DNA of 64,000 nt from an uncultured Eubacteriales bacterium (GTDB lineage: Bacteria; Bacillota; Clostridia; Oscillospirales; CAG-272). Shown here piece after piece: positions 1 to 8,796 of the stretch (positions are counted from its first letter, which is position 1; each line of letters starts with the position of its first letter). The position numbers and the translations under genes are program-made. The notes under the pieces are model-generated. The model was not told the DNA's origin and searched no databases. It was given only the letters and a program-made list of their open reading frames with translations. The stretch is from contig CAKSLQ010000006.1 in the NCBI GenBank assembly GCA_934467415.1, positions 1 through 64,000 on the forward strand, written 5' to 3'.

Positions 1-112
1 TGCAAGACTCCTTCCGTCACGCGAAGCGTGATGTTTCCCGCAAGGGAAACTCATTAGGAACGCTTGCGTTCCGTGCCGCACTCCCTCGCCGAGGGAGGTA
101 AATGACCAGGCG
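1..112. repeat. Diverged copy of a dispersed GC-rich palindromic intergenic repeat
   Basis: This gene-free start of the window carries short palindromes (cgtcacgcgaagcgtgatg, tccctcgccgaggga). They resemble the arms of the two better copies at 51744-51894 and 58745-58898, which contain cacgcgaagcgtg-type and ctccctcgtcagagggag-type palindromes. The interior differs, so this is a related or degraded copy whose left end may lie outside the window. I see no gene between it and the end of the EamA gene at 234. Confidence 0.5.
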
Positions 113-233
113 ACTGCGCAGATGAATTTCCTGGTTTGTCATCACTTTGACGGTCTTTCGACCGTCTTTTTCTATGGGCGTTATGCGCCGCCGCTTTTTT
201 CTTCGCCGAGCAGGCCGACCTGCGTGTCGGGGG

Positions 234-647
234 CTACAGCACGAGTACGAGTGTGCCGGCGGCGATGATCAATACGCCGCATACGGTTTTGGGCGCCGGC
301 TTTTCTCCGAGAATGAGAAAAGCGAGAATCATGGTCAGGACGATGCTGCATTTATCAACGGCGGCGACGCGCGCGGTGTCGCCTATTTGCAGTGCCCTGT
401 AATAGAAGAGCCAGGAGGCGCCGGTCGCAAGCCCGGAGAGGGCAAGAAACAGCCATCCGCGCGGTGTAATGCCGCCGATACCGCGCTGCGCGCCGGTGAG
501 AAACACCATGCCCCATGCGGCAAGCAGCACGACGACCGTGCGGATGGCGGTCGCCAGGGTGGAATTGACGTCCGCTATGCCGATCTTGGCAAAGACGGCG
601 GTCAGCGCGGCAAAGACCGCAGAGAGCAGCGCATAAGCGATCCACAT
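234..647 (-). CDS. EamA/DMT-family half-size transporter
   Basis: This is a 137-residue, almost entirely hydrophobic protein with about five predicted transmembrane helices and no soluble domain. The ending GEKPAPKTVCGVLIIAAGTLVL is the usual last-helix pattern of an EamA repeat (a GE motif, then xGxxLIxxG). Full EamA exporters have two such repeats (about 300 residues); this is the single-repeat form, expected to work as a dimer. The substrate cannot be read from sequence. It starts 14 nt after the ruvB stop with an aagaggtg ribosome site and is the last gene of the DUF951-yfhO-ruvA-ruvB operon. No terminator is obvious after it. Confidence 0.8.
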   Translation of the reverse strand: MWIAYALLSAVFAALTAVFAKIGIADVNSTLATAIRTVVVLLAAWGMVFLTGAQRGIGGITPRGWLFLALSGLATGASWLFYYRALQIGDTARVAAVDKCSIVLTMILAFLILGEKPAPKTVCGVLIIAAGTLVLVL

Positions 648-661
648 GAAAAATACACCTC

Positions 662-1765
662 TTATATGCCTTGTTTTTCTTCGTCGAACAGCCCGATCTG
701 CGTGTCGGGCTTTTTCTGTGCGTCGGTTTTTGCCTTGTACGGAATGCCGAGGTGGTCGTAGGCGAGACGGGTGACACAGCGGCCGCGCGGGGTGCGCGAG
801 AGGTAGCCGATCTGCATCAGATACGGCTCGTAGACGTCCTCGATGGTCACGGCCTCCTCGCCGATGGTCGCTGCCAGCGTTTCGAGACCGACGGGGCCGC
901 CGTCGTAGAACCTGATGATGGCCTCCATCATGCGGCGGTCGATGTTGTCAAGTCCCAGCTCGTCGATCTCGAGCGAAGCAAGCGCGGCGTCGGCCACCTT
1001 CTTCGTGATCCGGCCGTCCGCCTTGACCGTGGCGTAGTCGCGCACGCGCTTGAGCAGGCGGTTGGCGATACGCGGCGTGCCGCGGGAGCGGGACGCGATC
1101 TCCAGCGCGCCGCCCTCGTCGATCTCCACCGCGAGGATGTTTGCACTGCGCCGCACAATCTGCGCCAACTCTTCTTTTGTGTACAGCTCGAGCTTGAGCA
1201 AGAGGCCGAAGCGGTCGCGAAGCGGGGTCGTCAGCTGCCCGGCGCGCGTCGTTGCGCCGATCAGCGTGAAGCGCGCCAGCGGAATGCGGATGCTGCGCGC
1301 GGCGGGGCCTTTGCCGACGATGATGTCGAGCGCGTAGTCCTCCATCGCGGGGTAGAGGATTTCCTCCACCGAGCGGGACAGGCGGTGAATCTCGTCGATG
1401 AACAGCACGTCGCCCTCGGCCAGATTGGTGAGCAGCGCGGCGAGGTCGCCCTGCTTCTCGATGGCGGGGCCCGAGGTGGTGCGGATGTTCACGCCCATTT
1501 CGGCGGCAATGATGTTGGAAAGCGTGGTCTTGCCGAGGCCGGGCGGGCCGTAGAGCAGCACATGGTCGAGGCTTTCGCCGCGCATTTTTGCCGCGTCGAT
1601 GCAGATCTTCAGATGCTCCTTCGCCTTGGCCTGCCCGACGTAGGCGTCCAGCGTCTTCGGGCGCAGGCTCAGCTCGGTCTCGCTGTCGGCGGGGGTGTAA
1701 GCGGAGTCGACGATGCGGTTTTCAAAGTCGGTCTCTTCGCCGAAAATACCGTCCATGTCTTTCAT
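662..1765 (-). CDS. ruvB: Holliday junction branch migration ATPase RuvB
   Basis: RuvB is the hexameric AAA+ motor that, with RuvA, drives branch migration of Holliday junctions. The 367 residues show Walker A GPPGLGKT (73-80), Walker B with DEIH (124-127), sensor GATTRAG, the arginine-finger segment PLRDRFG (181-187) and a C-terminal winged helix with GYLSRTPRGR. Length is slightly above the usual 330-350 because of an extra charged tail. The start has a GGAGG site 7-8 nt upstream and lies 12 nt after the ruvA stop, so the two are co-transcribed. Its partner ruvC is divergent, about 4 kb away. Confidence 0.98.
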   Translation of the reverse strand: MKDMDGIFGEETDFENRIVDSAYTPADSETELSLRPKTLDAYVGQAKAKEHLKICIDAAKMRGESLDHVLLYGPPGLGKTTLSNIIAAEMGVNIRTTSGPAIEKQGDLAALLTNLAEGDVLFIDEIHRLSRSVEEILYPAMEDYALDIIVGKGPAARSIRIPLARFTLIGATTRAGQLTTPLRDRFGLLLKLELYTKEELAQIVRRSANILAVEIDEGGALEIASRSRGTPRIANRLLKRVRDYATVKADGRITKKVADAALASLEIDELGLDNIDRRMMEAIIRFYDGGPVGLETLAATIGEEAVTIEDVYEPYLMQIGYLSRTPRGRCVTRLAYDHLGIPYKAKTDAQKKPDTQIGLFDEEKQGI

Positions 1766-1777
1766 AGGTCCCCCTCC

Positions 1778-2395
1778 TTATCCTTTCATAAACTGCGCCA
1801 GCGCCGCGCGGATGATGTCGCCCGACGCCATGCCCGCCGTGTCCAGCTTCGAGAGCACGGCGTTCACCTCGGCGCGGGCATAGCCCAGCGCCGTGAGCGC
1901 CTCCGCCGCCTCGGCAAGCCCCGCGGACTTTACCGCAGGCGCGGCCGCCGCAGCCGCAGTCGGCACCTCCGCGCCGCCGCCCGCATAGGACATCTTATCT
2001 TTCAGCTCCAGCACGATGCGCGCCGCGCCCTTGGCGCCGACACCGTTGGACTTGGCAATAGCCTTGACGTCCTCGGTGCAGACCGCGCGGGCAAGCCCGT
2101 CCGGCGTAAACGCCGAGAGCACGCCCATCGCCGCCTTCGGGCCGATGCCCGAGACGCCGATCAGCTGCCGGAACGCGGTGAGCTCCTCCTCGGTGTAAAA
2201 GCCGAACAGCTCCACATCGTCCTCGCGCACCGCCATGTAGGTGAACAGCTTGACCTTACTCTCGCGCACGGCGGCGCGGTCAAGCGCGGTAAGCGTATTC
2301 TGCGATACCGTGAGCCGATAGCCCACGCCGCCGCAGTCGATCACGGCAAAGCCCGGTTCCTTGTGCGCGAGCATACCGTTTACATAGTAGAACAT
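1778..2395 (-). CDS. ruvA: Holliday junction DNA-binding protein RuvA
   Basis: RuvA is the tetrameric junction-binding subunit that loads RuvB. The 205 residues begin MFYYVNGMLAHKEPGFAVID, an OB-fold domain I typical of RuvA. Two helix-hairpin-helix segments follow (LIGVSGIGPKAAMGVL and AIAKSNGVGAKGAARIVLEL). An Ala-rich linker then leads to the small domain III that contacts RuvB (ALTALGYARAEVNAVL). The start is immediately after the yfhO stop (stop ends 2396, start 2395), with an aaaggag site inside the yfhO end, so translation is probably coupled. Confidence 0.97.
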   Translation of the reverse strand: MFYYVNGMLAHKEPGFAVIDCGGVGYRLTVSQNTLTALDRAAVRESKVKLFTYMAVREDDVELFGFYTEEELTAFRQLIGVSGIGPKAAMGVLSAFTPDGLARAVCTEDVKAIAKSNGVGAKGAARIVLELKDKMSYAGGGAEVPTAAAAAAPAVKSAGLAEAAEALTALGYARAEVNAVLSKLDTAGMASGDIIRAALAQFMKG

Positions 2396-5287
2396 TTATG
2401 CGTCTCCTTTGTCGTCGTCCGGCGTATCCGGCACGGCGGTTTCGGCAGGTGTTTCCGCCGCTTCCGTTGAATCTGCGTCTCCGTCTTCCGCGCCGTCTGC
2501 GTCTGCGTCTGCGTCCGCCGCCTCCGCTGCCGCGGGTATCACGCCGATCGCGGCCGGATCCGGCGCGCGGCGGATCTTCCCGGCGCGGTCAAGCAGGATG
2601 ACTGCAAGCAGCAGGAGCGCCGCCGCCGCGGTGATGCAAAGCCCGAGGTAAAGCTGGCGCGGGACATAGCGGATGACCACGGTGTGCTCACCCGGCGTCA
2701 CGTCAAAGCCGACCAGCGCGTCGAGCAGCTTGCAGGTCTCGACCGCCTCGCCGTCCACCGTGACGCGCCAGTTTGCATCGTAGGGGATCGAGGTGAAGAC
2801 CGTCGTGCGCGCATCGGTCGCGGTGAGCGTCCCCTCAAAGCGGGTCTCGCTCCACTTCATGATGTTGAGCTGATGCTCGCCGAGCGCCGCCGCCGTCGCG
2901 GTATAGACCGCGTCGTCCACCTGCCAGAAATACGGCTCGTCCGCGCGGATATACAGGTTCTTGTCCTTCAGCGTCAGCCCGACCGTGACCGTTTCGCCCG
3001 CGCGGAAGCTGCCGAGCGCGATCATGCGGTTGGTCTCGTTGCCCATCACCGTGCCCTTGTCCGTGCCGTCAACGGTCAGCGTGCATTCGCGCGGATAGTC
3101 GGAGGGCAGGTACATGTAGACGATGCCGTCGGCAGGGACGCTGATCGTATAGTAGAGCGTCGCCGACGCGCTCTCGTTGATGGGTGCGTATTTGGTGTGC
3201 TCGGCAATATAGGAGCTGTTCAGGTTGGTGTCGCGCGTCTCAACGTCCTCGATCGGGACGAACATGCGCCGCTCCCCCTCCTCGCCGAGCATCGCCGCCG
3301 TCATGCGGTTCATGCGCTCCGGCGGGGTGTAGGGGGCTGTGAACTTCTCGTACTTGCCGTCGGCAAGGCCGTCCTTGTAGTCGCTCGGATAGGCGAGGTG
3401 AAAGTCCTTCAGCGCGCCGTTTACCGCATAGGCAATCGAGAGCGCGTCCGGGTTTTCGTACACGCCGGTTTCCTTGCCGTCGTAGACGTGTACATAGGTG
3501 TCCGGGATGTCGTAGTCGCCGTCCACGATGACGTATTTCACGCCGAGCAGGGTGTCAAAGGGCGCGGTCGCGCCGAGGTACTTCGACCAGTGCGACTTGG
3601 AGGCAAGCCCCATGTAGCGCAAAAAGTCGATCGTCTCGCGGTTGAGCGTCGAGGTCGAGTTGGTGAAGCCGCGGATGCCGAGCGCCATCGGCGTGTCGAT
3701 CAGCGCGTGCTTGGTCTTGTCAAAGCGGTAAAAGCCGTCATCGTTTTCGAGGATGTAGTTCACGCTGTCCTCGTACCGATGCTTGTTGTCAAGGTAGGAT
3801 TTGCGGGTGGAGCAGACCACGTCGTCGTCGAGATAGCAGATCGAGACGACCGAGGAGAGCAGCAGCTCCGCGCAGACAATCACCGCGAGCACCGAGTGCG
3901 CCGCGTGGCGGTAGTGCCGGCTCTTGAACAGGGAGACCACCGCGGCATAGACCGCGATGAACAGGATCGAGAGCCAGATGCAGAGCAGGTCGCGGTCGAG
4001 GTCGCTCTCGTGCATGTTGTCGATCGAGAGCTTCTGCACATTGAGCGCCAGCAGAAACAGTCCGCCGCAGACGCCGCCGATCTGCGCCGCCGTGAAGCTG
4101 CGCACCTCACGGAACGCCTTCGCCGCCGCGACGATCAGGATGAAAATCAGCATGAAGCTGTAACGGTAATTGAGCCAGTTCGGCGCCTGCATACCGTGCC
4201 AGAATTTATCCACGGCGTCGATGGAGAACGAGAGCACGAAAATGCCGATGAGCGCGCCGGTGCCGACCTTTTCCCGCAAAGGGACCTTCTTCGCGATGAA
4301 GAACAGCGGCACAAACAGCAGCGTGAGCATACCGCAGTAGAGGATGGGCAGCCCCTCGGGGCGCACGGTGTCGTAGGCGTTGAGAAAGAGCTTGGCCGCA
4401 AGGTCGATGAGGTCAAACCGCGGCTGGTAGCCGTAGGTCGGGTTCGAGAAGGTCGTCTTGCCGAAGCCGAGCGAATAGTAGGTGGGCAGGATGATGCAGG
4501 CGGCAAGCCCCACGGCGATCGCCGAGAACAGCCCCATGCGGAGGAGCGCGCGCAGGAAGTGCTTCTTCTCGCCGAGCGGGTTTGTATCGATGCAGAAGTA
4601 GGCATAGAAGAAGTAGATGAAGCAGAAAATGCACATCATGTAGCCGATGTAGAAGTTGGAGAAGATCACAAGCCCCAGCGAAAGCGTGAACAGCAGGTAC
4701 TTCTTCTCGGCGATCAGCTTTTCGATGCCGAGCGCGACGAGCGGGAGCAGCATCATGCAGTCAATCCACATGGTGTTGTGCTGATAGATCATGCCGTAGC
4801 CCGAGAGCGCGTAGAGCGCGCCGAAGATGATGCGCGCGGGTCTCGTGCCGATATTGTGCGCCTCGAGATAATATGCAAGCGTGAGCGAGCAGAGGCCGCA
4901 CTTGAGCGTGAAGATCACGAGGAGCGCGTCGAGGATGTTGTCCGCCGGAAAGAGCGCGACGAGGAAGGAAAGCGGGCTTGCAAGATAGTAGGCGAAGATG
5001 CCGAGAAATTCGCCGCCCAGCGCCCGGGAGAACGAGTAGAAGAGGCTCGCGTCGCCGTGCAGCACGCGGCGGAGCGCGCCGAAAAAGTAGACGTACTGCG
5101 CGTTGAGGTCGAGCACGAGCACCGACTCGCCGCCGAACGGGTAGACGCCGAACGCAAAATAAGCCGCCAGCAGCACCAGCGCCGGGCAGAGAAATGCGAC
5201 GGCGAGGTAGGCGTGCGGATGCTTTTTCTTGATTGTTTTCGTCGGCGCGGCGGGGGATGCGTCAACGGCGGAAAACTCTTTATCCAT
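2396..5287 (-). CDS. YfhO-family multi-spanning membrane protein
   Basis: This 963-residue protein has a hydrophobic N-terminal two thirds holding about a dozen membrane segments, a large extracellular region (about 480-850) and a final helix (LGLCITAAAALLLLAVIL). The order and motifs such as FGGESVLVLDLNAQYVYFFG match the YfhO family, polytopic GT-C-like proteins linked in Bacilli to glycosylation of lipoteichoic acid. Donor and acceptor here are unknown. After the last helix is an unusual tail of about 60 residues dominated by Asp, Ala and Glu. The gene sits between DUF951 and ruvA with only a few bases between genes. An 883-residue plus-strand reading frame opposite it is a GC-driven shadow. 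Confidence 0.9.
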   Translation of the reverse strand: MDKEFSAVDASPAAPTKTIKKKHPHAYLAVAFLCPALVLLAAYFAFGVYPFGGESVLVLDLNAQYVYFFGALRRVLHGDASLFYSFSRALGGEFLGIFAYYLASPLSFLVALFPADNILDALLVIFTLKCGLCSLTLAYYLEAHNIGTRPARIIFGALYALSGYGMIYQHNTMWIDCMMLLPLVALGIEKLIAEKKYLLFTLSLGLVIFSNFYIGYMMCIFCFIYFFYAYFCIDTNPLGEKKHFLRALLRMGLFSAIAVGLAACIILPTYYSLGFGKTTFSNPTYGYQPRFDLIDLAAKLFLNAYDTVRPEGLPILYCGMLTLLFVPLFFIAKKVPLREKVGTGALIGIFVLSFSIDAVDKFWHGMQAPNWLNYRYSFMLIFILIVAAAKAFREVRSFTAAQIGGVCGGLFLLALNVQKLSIDNMHESDLDRDLLCIWLSILFIAVYAAVVSLFKSRHYRHAAHSVLAVIVCAELLLSSVVSICYLDDDVVCSTRKSYLDNKHRYEDSVNYILENDDGFYRFDKTKHALIDTPMALGIRGFTNSTSTLNRETIDFLRYMGLASKSHWSKYLGATAPFDTLLGVKYVIVDGDYDIPDTYVHVYDGKETGVYENPDALSIAYAVNGALKDFHLAYPSDYKDGLADGKYEKFTAPYTPPERMNRMTAAMLGEEGERRMFVPIEDVETRDTNLNSSYIAEHTKYAPINESASATLYYTISVPADGIVYMYLPSDYPRECTLTVDGTDKGTVMGNETNRMIALGSFRAGETVTVGLTLKDKNLYIRADEPYFWQVDDAVYTATAAALGEHQLNIMKWSETRFEGTLTATDARTTVFTSIPYDANWRVTVDGEAVETCKLLDALVGFDVTPGEHTVVIRYVPRQLYLGLCITAAAALLLLAVILLDRAGKIRRAPDPAAIGVIPAAAEAADADADADGAEDGDADSTEAAETPAETAVPDTPDDDKGDA

Positions 5288-5291
5288 GGTT

Positions 5292-5501
5292 TCAGTCCTT
5301 TTTTTCTTGATTGTCCGGCGGCAAAATCCGCTTGACCGCCTTTTCCAGCTTGACGCGCGGCAGCGTCAGGTCGCGTCCGCAGCCGGTGCAGACGACGCGC
5401 ATATCGCTCCCCACGCGCAAAACGCGCATGACGCGCGCGCCGCAGGGGTGCGGTTTTTTCATTTCCAGAAGATCGCCGAGGGCAAAATGCAGAATTTCCA
5501 T
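5292..5501 (-). CDS. DUF951 family small protein
   Basis: This 69-residue protein contains MKKPHPCG (14-21) and VVCTGCGRDLTLPR, giving three conserved cysteines and the KKPHPCG signature of DUF951. That family is a short conserved Bacillota protein of unknown function, often predicted to be nucleic-acid associated and to bind metal through CxxC. It has a strong aggaggag site and is the first gene of the ruvAB-containing operon, 3-4 nt upstream of yfhO. The function is not known. Confidence 0.93.
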   Translation of the reverse strand: MEILHFALGDLLEMKKPHPCGARVMRVLRVGSDMRVVCTGCGRDLTLPRVKLEKAVKRILPPDNQEKKD

Positions 5502-5530
5502 GCGACTCCTCCTGTCGTATATTCCTCAAA

Positions 5531-5559
5531 ATTATACCACAGTTTCCGCCCGGTGTAAA
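5531..5559 (-). promoter_or_regulatory. Sigma-A promoter for the DUF951-yfhO-ruvAB operon
   Basis: Read on the minus strand, TTTACA (5559-5554), a 17-nt spacer and TATAAT (5536-5531) stand just upstream of the DUF951 gene. The spacer ends in AAACTGTGG, including a TG-type extended -10. The same AAACTGTGGTATAAT occurs at the divergent ruvC promoter. Confidence 0.8.
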
Positions 5560-5596
5560 CAAGGATTTAGATTTTATTAAATAACGAAGAAATACT

Positions 5597-5625
5597 TTGA
5601 CTATCGGGGAAAACTGTGGTATAAT
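5597..5625 (+). promoter_or_regulatory. Sigma-A promoter for ruvC and following genes
   Basis: TTGACT (5597-5602), a 17-nt spacer and TATAAT (5620-5625) lie 40 nt before the ruvC start. The spacer end plus -10 is identical over 15 nt to the divergent promoter, so the intergenic region contains a perfect 14-bp inverted repeat (5532-5545 and 5611-5624). Confidence 0.85.
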
Positions 5626-5664
5626 ACTATGCTGTATATCAATGCGCCGCGAAAGGAGAGAATC

Positions 5665-6162
5665 ATGCGGATCCTCGGCATAGACCCCGGCTACGCCATC
5701 GTCGGCTGGGGCGTCATCGACTATGAAAACAGCCGCTTTCGCGTGGTGGACTACGGCTCGGTGCAGACAAAGGCGGGCACCGACACGGTCGAGCGGCTCG
5801 AAAAGGTCTATCAAGGCATCAACACCATCATCGAACGCTACAAGCCGGAGCACATGGCGATTGAGGAGCTGTTCTTCAACACCAATGCGACCACGGCGAT
5901 CGTGGTGGCGGAGGCGCGCGGCGTCACGCTGCTTGCGGCAAGGCAGCACGGCCTTGTGATCGGCGAATATACGCCGCTTCAGGTCAAGCAGGCGGTCGTG
6001 GGCTACGGCCGCGCCGAAAAGGAGCAGGTCATCCGCATGGTCACGACCGTGCTTGGCCTCAAAAAGCCGCCGAAGCCGGACGACACGGCGGACGCGCTGG
6101 CGATTGCCATCTGCCACGGGCATTCGGCCTCCTCGCGCATCGGCGCGTACTACAATAACTGA
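5665..6162 (+). CDS. ruvC: Crossover junction endodeoxyribonuclease RuvC
   Basis: RuvC is the dimeric, magnesium-dependent resolvase that cuts Holliday junctions after RuvAB migration. The 165 residues carry the RNase H-like catalytic acids: D7 in GIDPG, E67/E68 in AIEELFF, and D140 and D143 in KPDDTADALAIA. I place the start at the ATG preceded by gaaaggagag. An in-frame ATG at 5629 would add 12 residues not found in the family and would overlap the promoter region. The methyltransferase gene follows after 17 nt. Confidence 0.97.
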   Translation: MRILGIDPGYAIVGWGVIDYENSRFRVVDYGSVQTKAGTDTVERLEKVYQGINTIIERYKPEHMAIEELFFNTNATTAIVVAEARGVTLLAARQHGLVIGEYTPLQVKQAVVGYGRAEKEQVIRMVTTVLGLKKPPKPDDTADALAIAICHGHSASSRIGAYYNN

Positions 6163-6179
6163 CGGAAAGAATCAAAGCT

Positions 6180-7043
6180 ATGTTTGTAAGCGACAACTGG
6201 AAAGACTACGAGCTCATCGACGCCTCCGACGGCGAGCGGCTGGAGCGCTGGGGCAAATATATCCTCATCCGCCCGGATCCGCAGGTCATCTGGCACGGCG
6301 CGAAGGCATCGCCGCTGTGGAAGCGCGCGGATGCCTCCTACAAGCGGTCGTCGAAGGGCGGCGGTGCGTGGCAGGAGAGCCGCGTGCCCGAGAGCTGGAC
6401 GATCGGCTATCGGGAGCTGACCTTTCTCATCAAGCCGATGGGCTTCAAGCACACCGGCATCTTCCCGGAGCAGGCGGCCAACTGGGACTGGATCACCGAA
6501 AAGATCCGGGGGGCAAACCGCCCAATAAAGGTGCTGAACCTCTTTGCCTACACCGGCGGCGCGACCGTCGCGGCGGCCGCCGCGGGCGCTGCGGTCTGCC
6601 ATGTGGACGCGGCGCGCGGCATGGTTGCACAGGCGAAGGAGAACGCAAAACTCTCCGGACTTGCCGACGCGCCGATCCGCTATATCGTCGATGACTGCAA
6701 GAAGTTCGTCGAGCGCGAGATCCGCCGCGGCAATACCTATGACGGTATCATCATGGACCCGCCGTCCTACGGCAGAGGGCCGTCGGGCGAGGTCTGGAAG
6801 ATCGAGGAATGCGTGGACGAATTCGTCACGCTGGCGGCGAAGCTGCTTTCGGACAAACCGCTGTTCTTCCTCATCAACTCCTACACCACGGGGCTGTCGC
6901 CGCTGGCGATGCAGTACATCGCCGATCTGCGCATCCGGCCGACCCACGGCGGGCACGGCGCGTCGGCGGAGACCGTGCTGCCGGTCAGCACGGCCGGCAC
7001 GCTTTTGCCCGCGGGTGCAAGCATGCGCTATTCGTTCGACTGA
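6180..7043 (+). CDS. Class I SAM-dependent methyltransferase (RlmI/RlmK-like, no PUA domain)
   Basis: This 287-residue protein has a Rossmann methyltransferase core in the second half: motif I VLNLFAYTGG (118-127), an acidic residue at the end of strand 2 (HVDAARG) and motif IV DPPSYGRG (193-200). DPPxF/Y motifs occur in enzymes that methylate rRNA bases, and the overall pattern matches the Methyltrans_SAM family related to 23S rRNA m5C1962 methyltransferase RlmI. The N-terminal PUA domain of RlmI is absent. The RNA target is inferred. It is probably co-transcribed with ruvC and precedes the ECF genes by 23 nt. Confidence 0.85.
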   Translation: MFVSDNWKDYELIDASDGERLERWGKYILIRPDPQVIWHGAKASPLWKRADASYKRSSKGGGAWQESRVPESWTIGYRELTFLIKPMGFKHTGIFPEQAANWDWITEKIRGANRPIKVLNLFAYTGGATVAAAAAGAAVCHVDAARGMVAQAKENAKLSGLADAPIRYIVDDCKKFVEREIRRGNTYDGIIMDPPSYGRGPSGEVWKIEECVDEFVTLAAKLLSDKPLFFLINSYTTGLSPLAMQYIADLRIRPTHGGHGASAETVLPVSTAGTLLPAGASMRYSFD

Positions 7044-7066
7044 AAAAACGAGAAAAGGATTTTACA

Positions 7067-7933
7067 ATGGCAGAGCCTTTCATCATTGCTGAAAATTTAT
7101 CCTATACCTACCGCGACGGCGAGGGCGGCGGCACGGCGGCGCTGCGCGGCGTATCCTTCCGGATCGACCGCGGCGAATATGTGGCCGTGCTCGGTCACAA
7201 CGGCTCGGGCAAATCCACGCTCGCCAAGCTGATGAACGGTATCCTCATTCCCACGGGCGGCAAACTTACGGTCTGCGGCACGGAGATGCGGGAGGGGATG
7301 AGCGACGACGAGATCTTCGGCGTCCGCCGCCGTGTCGGCATGGTGTTTCAGAATCCCGACAACCAGCTGGTCGCCACCATCGTGGAGGAGGACGTCGCGT
7401 TCGGCCCCGAGAATCTCGGCGTGCCGCGCGAGGAGATCCGCCGCCGCGTGGACGACGCGCTCCGCACGGTCGGGATGTATGAATATAAGGACAGCCAGCC
7501 GCACCGCCTCTCGGGCGGGCAGAAGCAGCGCGTCGCCATCGCCGGCGTCATCGCCATGATGCCGGAATGCATCGTCTTCGACGAATCGACCGCGATGCTC
7601 GACCCGCGCGGCCGCGCCGAGGTCATGCAGACCATCGCACGGCTGAACCGCGAATGCGGCATGACCGTGCTGCACATCACGCACTACATGGACGAGGCGG
7701 TGAAGGCCGACCGCGTCATGGTTGTCAACGACGGCGAGCTGTTCGCCGACGGCACGCCGAAGGACGTGTTCCGCGACGTCGCGGCGCTCCGCCGCGTCGG
7801 GCTGGATGTCCCGCAGGGGCGCGAGCTGCTTTACACGCTCGCGCGGCACGGTGTTTCTTTTGCCGACACGCCTATCGACAACGAGGGCTGTGCGGCGCTC
7901 ATTCTGGAAAGGTTTCAAAACAGGGTTCAATGA
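7067..7933 (+). CDS. ecfA1: Energy-coupling factor transporter ATPase EcfA1
   Basis: This is one of two ABC ATPases that power ECF vitamin and metal importers. The 288 residues contain Walker A GHNGSGKS (43-50), Q-loop MVFQNPDNQ, signature LSGGQ (148-152) and Walker B IVFDES. Serine replaces the usual proline or glycine after the glutamate, as in many EcfA proteins. The chosen ATG has an agaaaagga site; upstream in-frame codons lie inside the methyltransferase gene. It overlaps ecfA2 by ATGA. With no substrate-binding S component nearby, this is the shared group II module that serves several S proteins encoded elsewhere. Confidence 0.95.
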   Translation: MAEPFIIAENLSYTYRDGEGGGTAALRGVSFRIDRGEYVAVLGHNGSGKSTLAKLMNGILIPTGGKLTVCGTEMREGMSDDEIFGVRRRVGMVFQNPDNQLVATIVEEDVAFGPENLGVPREEIRRRVDDALRTVGMYEYKDSQPHRLSGGQKQRVAIAGVIAMMPECIVFDESTAMLDPRGRAEVMQTIARLNRECGMTVLHITHYMDEAVKADRVMVVNDGELFADGTPKDVFRDVAALRRVGLDVPQGRELLYTLARHGVSFADTPIDNEGCAALILERFQNRVQ

Positions 7934-8796
7934 CGATTTTAGAGCTTTCGGATGTGTGCTACACATACGATCCGGGGACGCCGATGGCACACGAGGCGCT
8001 TTCCCATATTGATCTGAAAATTGAAAAGGGAAGCATGACGGGTCTGATCGGCCACACCGGCTGCGGCAAGTCCACGCTGCTCCGGATGCTCAACGGACTG
8101 ACAAAGCCGGACAGCGGGAAGATCCTGCTCGGCGGGCAGGACATCTGGGAGGACCCGAAGAAGATCGCCGCCGTGCGCTTCCGCGTGGGCTTGGTCATGC
8201 AGTACCCGGAGTACCAGCTCTTTGACGAGACGGTCGCCTCCGATATTGCCTACGGCCCGCGCAACATGGGGCTTTCGGCCGAGGAGATCGCCGTGCGCGT
8301 CCGGGAAGCCGCCGCTTTTGCGGGGCTTTCGGACGAGCTGCTGGAAAAGTCGCCGTTCGAGCTGTCCGGCGGGCAGAAGCGCCGCGCCGCGATCGCGGGC
8401 GTAATGGCGATGCGTCCCGAAATTCTGGTGCTGGATGAACCTGCCGCAGGGCTTGATCCGATGGGCAGGGAAGAGATTTTTACGGGGCTTGCCCGCTACC
8501 GCGCCGAGAGCGGCGCCACCGTCGTGGTCGTCAGCCACAGCATGGAGGACATGGCGCGCTACTGCGATCGGCTCGTTGTGATGAACGACGGGAAAATCAT
8601 ACTCCGCGGTACGCAAAGTGAGGTCTTCGGCCGCGCCGACGAGCTGCGGGGCATCGGCCTCGGTGTGCCGGACATCACGCGGCTCTGCGCGCTGCTGCGC
8701 GCGGGCGGTATGCCGCTCCCCGACGATATTTACACCGTCGAGGCGGCGACGGCCGCGCTCCTGCCCCTGCTCGGAGGTGATGTACATGCTCGGTGA
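7930..8796 (+). CDS. ecfA2: Energy-coupling factor transporter ATPase EcfA2
   Basis: This is the second ATPase of the ECF module, 288 residues long. Motifs are Walker A GHTGCGKS (41-48), Q-loop LVMQYPEYQLF, signature LSGGQKRR (145-152) and Walker B ILVLDEPAAGLDP. Its start ATG overlaps the ecfA1 stop (ATGA), and its own end overlaps the ecfT start, which indicates translational coupling and fixed stoichiometry. EcfA1 and EcfA2 form the heterodimer that binds EcfT. Confidence 0.95.
   Translation: MTILELSDVCYTYDPGTPMAHEALSHIDLKIEKGSMTGLIGHTGCGKSTLLRMLNGLTKPDSGKILLGGQDIWEDPKKIAAVRFRVGLVMQYPEYQLFDETVASDIAYGPRNMGLSAEEIAVRVREAAAFAGLSDELLEKSPFELSGGQKRRAAIAGVMAMRPEILVLDEPAAGLDPMGREEIFTGLARYRAESGATVVVVSHSMEDMARYCDRLVVMNDGKIILRGTQSEVFGRADELRGIGLGVPDITRLCALLRAGGMPLPDDIYTVEAATAALLPLLGGDVHAR

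Noticed and set aside
2684..5335. 883-residue plus-strand frame opposite yfhO
   Set aside because: It is rich in Arg, His and Glu with no recognisable domain, while the minus strand encodes a clear polytopic YfhO protein in an operon. It is an antisense shadow.
5520..5664. LexA/SOS operator at the ruv divergent promoters
   Set aside because: I looked for the Bacillota form (CGAAC-N4-GTTCG) and did not find it. The shared inverted repeat is better explained by matching promoter elements.
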